A DNA stretch of 11,264 nt, taken from NCBI GenBank assembly GCA_945900935.1, contig CAMDKT010000132.1, positions 1 to 11,264 of the forward strand, written 5' to 3'. Source of the stretch: Candidatus Sulfopaludibacter sp. SbA3. Its GTDB lineage: Bacteria > Acidobacteriota > Terriglobia > Bryobacterales > Bryobacteraceae. Positions 1 to 5,998 of this stretch are shown in pieces (the first letter of the stretch is position 1; the number at the start of each line of letters is the position of its first letter). Below the pieces are notes generated by a model, which had not been told where the DNA came from, did no database searches, and saw nothing but the letters and a program-made list of their open reading frames with translations. A program made the translations under genes and the position numbers.

Positions 1-190
1 TCCGGATCGTCCCGGCGTCGATCATGTGGCTGGTGAAGTAGCGGAAGCTCTTCACGCTGTTTTCCTCGTGTTGAAACACCGGCAGGTGTCCGTGGAAGTA
101 CACCACTTTGCCGTCCTTGCATTGCACGGCTATGTTGTTGTTGATCTCTGTGGCTCCCGCCGGAAAGATCGGTAGTTGCAGTTGCGGCAT
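1..190 (-). CDS. Transposase-like helix-turn-helix protein, N-terminal part (cut by window edge)
   Basis: The minus-strand frame starts at an ATG at 188-190 and stays open to the window edge, giving the first 63 residues. The protein begins MPQLQLPIFPAG and continues with VVYFHGHLPVFQHEE and SFRYFTSHMIDAG. From memory this N-terminus matches a family of insertion-sequence-associated proteins in which a short beta-rich head is followed by a helix-turn-helix and a transposase-like body; I could not confirm this by search. No good Shine-Dalgarno sequence precedes the ATG, and the frame is open further upstream, so the start rests on the family N-terminus. The catalytic part is outside the window, so intactness cannot be judged. 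The decayed genes immediately to the right (343-792) fit a mobile-element insertion zone. It could instead be an unrelated conserved hypothetical protein. Confidence 0.45.
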   Translation of the reverse strand, partial: MPQLQLPIFPAGATEINNNIAVQCKDGKVVYFHGHLPVFQHEENSVKSFRYFTSHMIDAGTIR

Positions 191-342
191 ACGGATTTGT
201 CCAGTGTGGCGCGCGCTCTCACCCCTTCGCAACTCCCGCCTTTCGGCTCAAATGCCTTTCCACTTTCCAGCCGGAAAACCCGGCGAGATCAGGAGGTCTG
301 AGAGTCGGCTCATCCTTTGCGGAGAGCCGGCTTGTTTGTAGC

Positions 343-609
343 GACACCGTCGAGGTGCCCGCCGTGCCATTTAAGGAACTTCGCGCCAAAGGACACCGGC
401 GTCACCTCGGCCGCCATGCGCGAACGCGTCCTACGCGCCCGCGAAAGCCAGCGTGCGCACGGTTTCGTTAACTCGGTGATCCCGCCCTCGTCCGGCTCCT
501 CAAAGCCGCCTGCACCATCGCCGATCTGGACAGTTCCCCGCGAGTCCAGTCAAAACACCTTGCCGAGGCGATTCAGTATCGGAGTTTGGACCGGAGTTAC
601 TGGGGCTGA
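343..609 (+). pseudogene. comM: ComM/YifB-type Mg-chelatase-like ATPase, C-terminal remnant
   Basis: Three plus-strand pieces read like the C-terminus of ComM/YifB, the AAA+ ATPase linked to branch migration during natural transformation. Frame 1 from about 349 gives VEVPAVPFKELRAK. Frame 2 from about 398 gives TGVTSAAMRERVLRARESQR. Frame 1 again from about 478 gives GDPALVRLLKAACTIADLDS, followed by HLAEAIQYRSLDRSYWG and a TGA at 607-609. The final block (ACTIADL, HLAEAIQYRSLDR-YW) is the well-known family C-terminus. At least two frame changes are needed, and roughly 40-50 residues expected between the RERV-RAR helix and the ACTIADL helix are missing. The AAA+ core with its Walker motifs is absent upstream. 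It is therefore a dead stub of a gene normally about 500 residues long. Orientation is opposite to the operon that follows. Confidence 0.8.
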
Positions 610-623
610 TCTACTTCAAGTGA

Positions 624-792
624 TCGGCGTTGGAGGTTCTGCATTCGTTCGAGGAAGCGGAGCGGAAGGACCGTGAGGAAATGTGGGCCATGTCGCCCGA
701 TGAGCGCATGGCACTCATCGAAGAACTGCGGAGGGGTTGGTATGGTGGCACCGAAACTGCCTGGAATTCTCGAAGTGTCTCGGCGCGCATGA
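624..792 (+). pseudogene. Small antitoxin-like protein, frameshifted remnant
   Basis: Frame 3 follows a stop at 621-623 and reads LEVLHSFEEAERKDREEM, then SPDERMALIEELRRGWYG. This resembles short bacterial proteins (about 70 residues) of the form HSFEEAE-aDRe-y-smtPeERL-ile-LR, often found beside nucleotidyltransferase-like toxins. After about 742 the matching frame shifts to frame 1, where APKLPGILEVSRRA ends in a TGA at 790-792 and looks like the expected C-terminus of the same protein. The only start codon near the head is a TTG at 630. One frameshift and the lack of a credible start point to a decayed gene. Family assignment is from memory of the motif pattern. A partner nucleotidyltransferase is not visible, although a third frame reads LEFSKCLGAHDVR in the same interval, which is reminiscent of one. 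Confidence 0.4.
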
Positions 793-795
793 CGT

Positions 796-819
796 ACGGC
801 GCGAGCGCCTCCGCGCCGT
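796..819. repeat. Perfect inverted repeat (8-bp stem, 8-nt loop)
   Basis: ACGGCGCG at 796-803 is followed by an 8-base loop and its exact reverse complement CGCGCCGT at 812-819. It lies 47-70 bases downstream of the tpiA stop codon, where a terminator for the minus-strand operon would be expected. There is no T-run after the stem on the minus strand, so it is not a canonical intrinsic terminator. It could slow polymerase, protect the 3' end, or be chance in GC-rich DNA. Confidence 0.35.
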
Positions 820-865
820 CAGACGCCCGCCCAATGAGGAACCCGAGTTTCGCCGGACACGAATC

Positions 866-1615
866 CTAAAAATTCACGATAGAAGCAAACGACCCCGCGT
901 CCAAACTCGCCCCGCCCACCAGCGCCCCGTCAATCTCCGGCTGCGCCATTAGACCCTTCACATTATCCGGCTTCACGCTGCCGCCATAAAGAATCCGCAC
1001 CGCCGCCCCGGCCTCCGCTCCATACGAAGCAATCACCAAAGCTCGCAACGCACGGTGCGCATCCGCCGCCATATCCGGCGTCGCCGTCTTCCCCGTCCCA
1101 ATCGCCCAAACAGGCTCATACGCAATCACAATTGCGGCGAATGACGCGGCATCCAACGGCGCAATCCCGCCCGCAAACTGCTCCGCCAACACCGCCTCCG
1201 TCCGTCCCGCTTCCCGTTCTTCCAACCGCTCCCCAACGCACACAATCGGCCGCAGTCCGCAAGCCAGCGCCGCCTTCGTCCGCTCCAATACCGTCGCGTC
1301 GGTCTCTCCGAAAAACTGCCGCCGCTCGCTGTGGCCGATGATCACCCACTCGGCCCCCGAAGCCTTAATCATCGGTCCCGAAATCTCTCCCGTAAACGCG
1401 CCTTCATTCTTCCAATACAAGTTCTGCGCGCCCACTCCCACGCGCGTCCCCCGCGCCGCCCACACCGCCTCGTGTATGTTCACAAACGGTGGGCAGATCG
1501 CCACTTCGCAGTGCTTCGATTCCGCCACCAGCGGCAGAAAAGCGTCAAAAAATGCCTTCGTCTCCGCCGGTGTCTTGTACATCTTCCAATTGCCGGCCAT
1601 TAGCGGTGTTCTCAT
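866..1615 (-). CDS. tpiA: Triose-phosphate isomerase
   Basis: Cytoplasmic enzyme that interconverts dihydroxyacetone phosphate and glyceraldehyde 3-phosphate in glycolysis and gluconeogenesis. The 249-residue product has the usual family length and a complete active site: Asn9 and Lys11 in AGNWKM, His95 in IIGHSERRQFF, catalytic Glu167 in AYEPVWAIGTGK, the mobile loop at about 169-180, and the phosphate-binding GGSVKPDN (211-218) and GALVGGASL (230-238). The ATG at 1613-1615 overlaps the deoB stop by 4 bp (ATGA), and the sequence AAGGGA just upstream, inside the end of deoB, is a good ribosome binding site. It is the last gene of the minus-strand operon. The coding strand is rich in G-ending codons, like the rest of the operon. 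Confidence 0.98.
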   Translation of the reverse strand: MRTPLMAGNWKMYKTPAETKAFFDAFLPLVAESKHCEVAICPPFVNIHEAVWAARGTRVGVGAQNLYWKNEGAFTGEISGPMIKASGAEWVIIGHSERRQFFGETDATVLERTKAALACGLRPIVCVGERLEEREAGRTEAVLAEQFAGGIAPLDAASFAAIVIAYEPVWAIGTGKTATPDMAADAHRALRALVIASYGAEAGAAVRILYGGSVKPDNVKGLMAQPEIDGALVGGASLDAGSFASIVNF

Positions 1616-2772
1616 AATTCCCTTAAAAAACTCGTTCCCTTAGTAATCACGGTGCCGAAGTTTTCAGCCACCGTTTGTCCGATATCGCTCAACGTGGCGC
1701 GCGTACCCAAATTTACCCCGCCCTTGCCCGAAGGCGAATACGCCAACAACGGCGTGTATTCCCTGCTGTGATCCGTCGATGCAGTCGTCGGATCGCACCC
1801 ATGATCGGCGCAAAAAATAACCAGATCGTCGGGCCTCATCGCAGCCAGCAACGATGGCACCCAAGCATCCGCTTCTTCCAACGCCCGCGCATACCCTTCC
1901 ACATCGTTCCGATGCCCGTACAGCATATCGAAATCCACCAGATTGACGAAAATAAGCCCTGCGGGTGTTACATCCATCGCCTCCAGCGTCACTTGCATCC
2001 CCTCGGCATTCGTCTTCGTCCTGTCGTAAACCGACACGCCACGCCCTAAAAACACATCGAATATTTTCCCCACGCTATGCACAGCCACCTTGCGCGAAGC
2101 TAACTGGTCCAGCAGCATTCCCGCCGGCGGCGGCACCGCATAATCATGCCGGTTCGATGTCCGCGTGAACGCCCCCGGCTCTCCCGTAAACGGCCGCGCG
2201 ATCACTCGCCCCACTTCATACGGACCCCGTAAAATCTCCCGCGCCGTTTCGCAAATCTTGTAAAGCTCCCACAGCGGAATCACGTCCTCATGCGCCGCAA
2301 TCTGAAACACGCTGTCGGCTGACGTATAAACAATCGGCGACCCCGTCCGCACATGCTCCTCGCCCAGTTCTTCAATAATCTCCGTCCCCGACGCTGCTTT
2401 ATTCCCAATCGTCGACCGCCCGATCCGGTCTTCAAAAACCGACAAAACCTCGCGCGGAAACCCATTCGGAAACAACGGAAACGGCTTCTCCAAGTGAATC
2501 CCAACCATCTCCCAATGCCCCGTCGTCGTATCCTTCCCCGGTGACGCCAACGCACATTTCCCAAACGCCCCCATCGGCGCAGCCTCCGCTGGCAGCCCCG
2601 TCAACGGGCGAATATTCGCCAATCCCAGCCGCGAAAAATTAGGCAGCCGCAACGCTCGCGCCCGGGCAATATTCCCCAGCGTGTCACTCCCCGCGTCCCC
2701 ATACGCCGCCGCGTCCGGCATCTCCCCAATCCCCACGCTGTCCAAAACAATCCAGATGATGCGCTTAAACAT
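1612..2772 (-). CDS. deoB: Phosphopentomutase
   Basis: Interconverts (deoxy)ribose 1-phosphate and 5-phosphate, linking nucleoside salvage to the pentose phosphate pathway; it is a member of the alkaline phosphatase superfamily. The 386-residue product is of family length. Visible features are Asp11 in VLDSVGIGEMPDA (metal), the activating threonine in the KDTTTGHWEMVG block (Thr at 82-84), and the metal-binding set Asp282 and His287 (VDFDMLYGHRND), Asp323-His324 (DHGCDPTTASTDH) and His335. The core mutase cap lies between about 90 and 200. It starts with ATG at 2770-2772, one base after the stop of the upstream thioredoxin gene, and its stop overlaps tpiA, so translation is probably coupled. 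Pairing with tpiA suggests that pentose from nucleosides feeds into triose metabolism; this is inference. Confidence 0.98.
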   Translation of the reverse strand: MFKRIIWIVLDSVGIGEMPDAAAYGDAGSDTLGNIARARALRLPNFSRLGLANIRPLTGLPAEAAPMGAFGKCALASPGKDTTTGHWEMVGIHLEKPFPLFPNGFPREVLSVFEDRIGRSTIGNKAASGTEIIEELGEEHVRTGSPIVYTSADSVFQIAAHEDVIPLWELYKICETAREILRGPYEVGRVIARPFTGEPGAFTRTSNRHDYAVPPPAGMLLDQLASRKVAVHSVGKIFDVFLGRGVSVYDRTKTNAEGMQVTLEAMDVTPAGLIFVNLVDFDMLYGHRNDVEGYARALEEADAWVPSLLAAMRPDDLVIFCADHGCDPTTASTDHSREYTPLLAYSPSGKGGVNLGTRATLSDIGQTVAENFGTVITKGTSFLREL

Positions 2773-2773
2773 A

Positions 2774-3982
2774 CTACTCGGCCAGTATCCGCCGCACCCG
2801 CTCCGTCAACATCTCCACAAACTTCTCCGGCAGGAACCCGTTCATCCGGCTCGCAATCTCCCCGCGCTTATTCAAAATCACCGTCGTCGGAATCGATGAT
2901 ATATTCAACAATCGCGACAGCCCGCCCTCGAAATACACATTCTTCGACCAATGATTCGCCTCCAAAAACGGCGCCACCAAATTCTTATCCTCGTCCGTGT
3001 TCAAGTACACAAACTCCACATCGTCGCGCCCCGCAAACCGCTCTTTCACTTTGTCATAAAGCGGATGCTGCACCCGGCAAGGCCCGCACCACGTCGCCCA
3101 AAAATCCAGGACAACCACTTTCCCCCGCAACGCCGACAAAGCCAACTTCTCCCCGCCCACTCCCATCACCACGAACTCCGCCGGCTTCCCCTTCAAGGCG
3201 TTCTGATCGTACTCGCGCAGCCGCGCAATCTTCTCCTCATTCCACTTATTAAAGCGATCATGCGCCGCCAACAGCCGCTCCCCCGCGCCCGTCGGGAACG
3301 CCGCCCGCATCGCGGAAAGATCCTCCGGCCGTTTCGCATCCCCGGAAACAAACGCATCCGCCCACGCCGCCGCAGCCGCCTCCATTTTCCCCATTCCCAT
3401 TCGAGCTTGTGCCAGCGCCCGGGCGCTCTCGTCAAACGGATACGCCGCATACGACTTCGCGGCCAACCCTTCCGCCTCCGCGAATTTGCCTAACACAATC
3501 TGCGCCCGCGCCTGCGCCTGCAGCGCCCGGCTCAATCCCTGATCCAAATCCATCCGCGTCTGCCACCGAATCTTCTCCGTCGCATCCCGAGGCTCCAGGC
3601 TCCGCAAAACCTGCTCCCATTTCCTGCCGTAAACCAGCCCGTTCTCCGCTGACGCCTTGTCCCCAACACGCGCCAACCCCCGCGTCACCGCCTCCAGCGT
3701 CTGCAAGTCCTCGCTCTCCCGTGCCAACACCAGCGCGCCCCACTTGATAATCCGCCCATCGTCGCCCGTCTCCTTCGCCGCCTTCACCAGCGCCCGCTCC
3801 AACTCCCAGCGCGACTTCGTCTCCGGATACTTCTTCAAATGATTTTCCAGCGCAAATATAAATTCGTGGGTCGAATTTCCCGCCTCCGCCAGCGAGCTAC
3901 TCAATTCCTGCTGTTCCTGCGGCGGTATCTGCGCCTGCCCAAACACCAGCGAAGCCCCCAGCGCTAACAGAATGAACCTCAC
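2774..3982 (-). CDS. Exported TlpA-like thioredoxin with helical N-terminal domain
   Basis: The product has 402 residues. A hydrophobic signal-like N-terminus (MRFILLALGASLVFGQA) suggests export. Residues about 25-250 are helical and rich in alanine and charged residues, with repeat-like helix pairs that look TPR-like, though no clean consensus was seen. Residues about 264-400 are a TlpA/ResA-type thioredoxin fold: KGKPAEFVVMGV, GKVVVLDFWATWCGPC with the CxxC cysteines at 299 and 302, then VEFVYLNTDED, and the cis-proline region ISSIPTTVIL with Pro365. The likely role is thiol-disulfide exchange in the cell envelope; the partner is unknown. The start is GTG at 3980-3982, overlapping the upstream stop by 4 bp, and no better ATG is near. 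One base separates its stop from deoB. Confidence 0.9.
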   Translation of the reverse strand: MRFILLALGASLVFGQAQIPPQEQQELSSSLAEAGNSTHEFIFALENHLKKYPETKSRWELERALVKAAKETGDDGRIIKWGALVLARESEDLQTLEAVTRGLARVGDKASAENGLVYGRKWEQVLRSLEPRDATEKIRWQTRMDLDQGLSRALQAQARAQIVLGKFAEAEGLAAKSYAAYPFDESARALAQARMGMGKMEAAAAAWADAFVSGDAKRPEDLSAMRAAFPTGAGERLLAAHDRFNKWNEEKIARLREYDQNALKGKPAEFVVMGVGGEKLALSALRGKVVVLDFWATWCGPCRVQHPLYDKVKERFAGRDDVEFVYLNTDEDKNLVAPFLEANHWSKNVYFEGGLSRLLNISSIPTTVILNKRGEIASRMNGFLPEKFVEMLTERVRRILAE

Positions 3983-4599
3983 TTCGCCCCCTCCGCCACC
4001 GGATTCCGAAACGTCTCGGCCAGCCGCAACGCCCTCTCCCGCGCCATATTCAAATAACTCTCATTCTTCGTCACCCGGTCCAGCCACTTCAAAAACTGGT
4101 CCACTGCCACCAGCCGTTTCCGCTCATACGCGGCCTGTATCTGCAAAATAACCCGGTTTACACCCAACTTATCGAACCGCGCCGATCGCTCCAACTCCAG
4201 CAAATACCGCTCCGATTCGCTTATCTTCTCAAACCAGTCCGTCAACGCCTGCGCGTCCGGATCCGAAGAATAATTGAACTTCTGTTCCTGCGCCTTCCCC
4301 TCGCCCTCATAACGCAACGCCTTATCGCCCATCTTCGCCACCGGCAAGCCCGATTCCAGCGTCCGCGTAAACCACCCCAGCTTTTCCGCCAACCCGTACA
4401 TCGCCGCCGTCTCCGTCTCCGTTAACTGAAACGTCAACGGCTGCGGATCGTCCGGCGCCTCCGTATAAACCGCATGCCCGTTCTTCTCCACCACAATCTT
4501 CACCCAAGCCGGCGTGCTCCCCGGAAACACTTTCGTGAAGATCAATTTTCCGTCCTGCCCACAGGCACACAACGAAACCGCCAACAGGAATCGAATCAT
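3979..4599 (-). CDS. Small exported protein of unknown function
   Basis: I do not recognise the family. I chose the ATG at 4597-4599 because it overlaps the ruvC stop by 4 bp (ATGA) and is followed directly by a signal-like segment, MIRFLLAVSLCACGQ; the longer frame from 4647 would put a glycine/serine-rich stretch in front of that signal. The product is 206 residues. SLCACG contains a cysteine in a poor lipobox context, so lipidation is possible but weakly supported. The middle has IFTKVFPGSTPAWVKIVVEK and TFQLTETETAAMYGLAEKLG, and the C-terminal third is highly charged and helical (about residues 115-200). Its stop overlaps the thioredoxin gene start, so the two are likely coexpressed and may act together in the envelope; that last point is inference. 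Confidence 0.8.
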   Translation of the reverse strand: MIRFLLAVSLCACGQDGKLIFTKVFPGSTPAWVKIVVEKNGHAVYTEAPDDPQPLTFQLTETETAAMYGLAEKLGWFTRTLESGLPVAKMGDKALRYEGEGKAQEQKFNYSSDPDAQALTDWFEKISESERYLLELERSARFDKLGVNRVILQIQAAYERKRLVAVDQFLKWLDRVTKNESYLNMARERALRLAETFRNPVAEGAK

Positions 4600-5093
4600 C
4601 GCAACGCTCCCACTCGCGCCTCGAACCCCGCCCGCGTCGCATGACAAATCGCCACCGCCACCGCGTCCGAAGCATCCTGCGATTGAATGACTGCCGGCAA
4701 CCGCAGAATCGTTTGCACCATCAACTGCACCTGTTCCTTCTCCGCGCGCCCGTACCCCACAACACTCATCTTCACTTCCATCGGCGAATATTCGCCCAAC
4801 GCCAAATGCGCCTCCGCAATCGCCAACAACGCCACGCCCCGCACATGCGCCAGCTTGATCGCCGTCTGCGTGTTCACCGCGTGAAACACGCCCTCCACCG
4901 CCGCCGCTTCCGGCTGATGCATCGCAATCGCTGTCCGCAATCCCGTCGCGATCGCCAGCAATCGCTCATGCAGCGGCTTCTTCGGCGACGTCACAATCAC
5001 ATCGGCGGCGATCAGCCGGTGCGTCCGTCCGTCACTTTCGATGACTCCGTAACCCGTCCGCTCCGACCCGCAATCGATGCCAAGAACGCGCAT
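4596..5093 (-). CDS. ruvC: Holliday junction resolvase RuvC
   Basis: Endonuclease that cuts Holliday junctions symmetrically at the end of recombinational repair, normally together with the RuvAB motor. The 165-residue length is typical. Acidic catalytic residues are visible: Asp7 in VLGIDCGSERTGYG, Glu67 in AAVEGVFHAVNTQTAIKL, and Asp140/Asp143 in SQDASDAVAVAICH. The GYGRAEKEQVQLMV motif (113-126) is also characteristic. The ATG at 5091-5093 lies 12 bases after the yebC stop, giving the common yebC-ruvC order. Unlike many bacteria, ruvA and ruvB do not follow; unrelated metabolic and envelope genes do. Confidence 0.97.
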   Translation of the reverse strand: MRVLGIDCGSERTGYGVIESDGRTHRLIAADVIVTSPKKPLHERLLAIATGLRTAIAMHQPEAAAVEGVFHAVNTQTAIKLAHVRGVALLAIAEAHLALGEYSPMEVKMSVVGYGRAEKEQVQLMVQTILRLPAVIQSQDASDAVAVAICHATRAGFEARVGALR

Positions 5094-5105
5094 ACCGTTG
5101 TGACG

Positions 5106-5849
5106 TTATCCGTCAGCCTCGGTGTCATCGTTGATTTCAAAATTGCCGTAAACATTCTGCACGTCGTCGTAGTCGTCGATGGCTTCAAATAGCTTCATCA
5201 TCGCCGAGGCGTCCTTGCCCTCAAGGTTCACGATCGTCTTCGGCACCAGCGCCGACTGATCAGACTCGACAACCGCGATCTTCGCCGCCGCCAACGCGTC
5301 CAGCACCGCCTGATGCGCCCCAGGATCCGACAGCACTTGCCAACTGTCCCCGTTGTTCCGTATATCGTCCGCGCCCGCTTCCAGCGCGATATTCATCAAC
5401 TGATCTTCGGTCACGCCCTCGGCGTCCACCACGATGCTCGACTTCATCTCGAACATCCAGCCCACCGCGCCCTGCTCGGCCATATTTCCGCCGTTTTTTC
5501 CAAACAAATGGCGTATATCGCTCACCGACCGGTTCTTGTTGTCGGTGGCCACTTTCACCATTACAGCCGCCCCGCCAGGCCCGTACCCTTCGTAGGTGTA
5601 CTCTTCAATCGTCAAGCCCTCAAGCTCGCCGGTTCCGCGCTTGATCGCGCGCGTGATATTGTCCTGCGGCATCGACAGCCCCTTGGCCGCCGTTACCGCC
5701 GTTCGCAACCGCGCATTCGAAGCCGGATCCCCGCCCCCGCGCGCCGCGATGACAATTTCCTTAATCAGCCGGGTGAATATCTTCCCGCGCTTGGCGTCCA
5801 GTGCCGCCTTCTTGTGTTTGATTGTGTGCCATTTTGAGTGTCCAGACAT
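5106..5849 (-). CDS. yebC: YebC/TACO1 family protein
   Basis: Member of the YebC/TACO1 family, which has been described as transcriptional regulators in bacteria and as translation factors that help ribosomes through difficult stretches; which role applies here cannot be read from the sequence. The 247-residue product has the family N-terminus SGHSKWHTIKHKKAA-DAKRGK, the DNITRAIKRGTG block (about 62-73), YEGYGPGGAAVMVK (about 85-98) with DNKNRSVSDIRHLFGKNGG, and a C-terminal acidic tail. The ATG at 5847-5849 is the family start. It appears to be the first gene of the operon leading to tpiA; upstream is a short divergent intergenic region with only weak promoter-like sequence. Confidence 0.97.
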   Translation of the reverse strand: MSGHSKWHTIKHKKAALDAKRGKIFTRLIKEIVIAARGGGDPASNARLRTAVTAAKGLSMPQDNITRAIKRGTGELEGLTIEEYTYEGYGPGGAAVMVKVATDNKNRSVSDIRHLFGKNGGNMAEQGAVGWMFEMKSSIVVDAEGVTEDQLMNIALEAGADDIRNNGDSWQVLSDPGAHQAVLDALAAAKIAVVESDQSALVPKTIVNLEGKDASAMMKLFEAIDDYDDVQNVYGNFEINDDTEADG

Positions 5850-5890
5850 GGTTTAAGCCAGTTATCCTAACCTAATAGCGTAACACCCGC

Positions 5891-5983
5891 ATGATCGAAG
5901 AACCACAAGATCGGGATCTCGGTCTCAGCGGCCGCCTGGCCCAGTCCCTCCAAAAACGCATCATGCGCCCCGACGGCTCGTCA
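5891..5983 (+). pseudogene. Possible N-terminal stub of an inward-rectifier K+ channel (Kir)
   Basis: A plus-strand frame begins with ATG at 5891 and reads MIEEPQDRDLGLSGRL then AQSLQKRIMRPDGSS. The DLG and R-I-x-x-x-DGS-x pattern is what the cytoplasmic N-terminus of bacterial Kir channels looks like just before the slide helix (KirBac3.1 has a very similar RILNSDGSS). After about 5983 the resemblance stops; the frame runs into the 3' end of the pectate lyase gene and terminates at 6053-6055 after 54 codons. No transmembrane segments or selectivity filter are present. It is probably a truncated gene left by a deletion or rearrangement, but a chance match over roughly 25 residues is possible. 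No convincing ribosome binding site precedes it. Confidence 0.35.
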
Positions 5984-5998
5984 TCGACCTCGCCAAAA

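Noticed and set aside
4600..4647. Longer N-terminus for the exported unknown protein (start at 4647)
   Set aside because: It would place 16 non-hydrophobic residues before the signal segment and a 52-bp overlap with ruvC; the ATG at 4599 gives the same 4-bp overlap seen elsewhere in the operon.
4322..4675. 117-codon minus-strand frame overlapping the unknown exported gene and ruvC
   Set aside because: Out-of-frame reading of two well-supported coupled genes, with no signal or motif.
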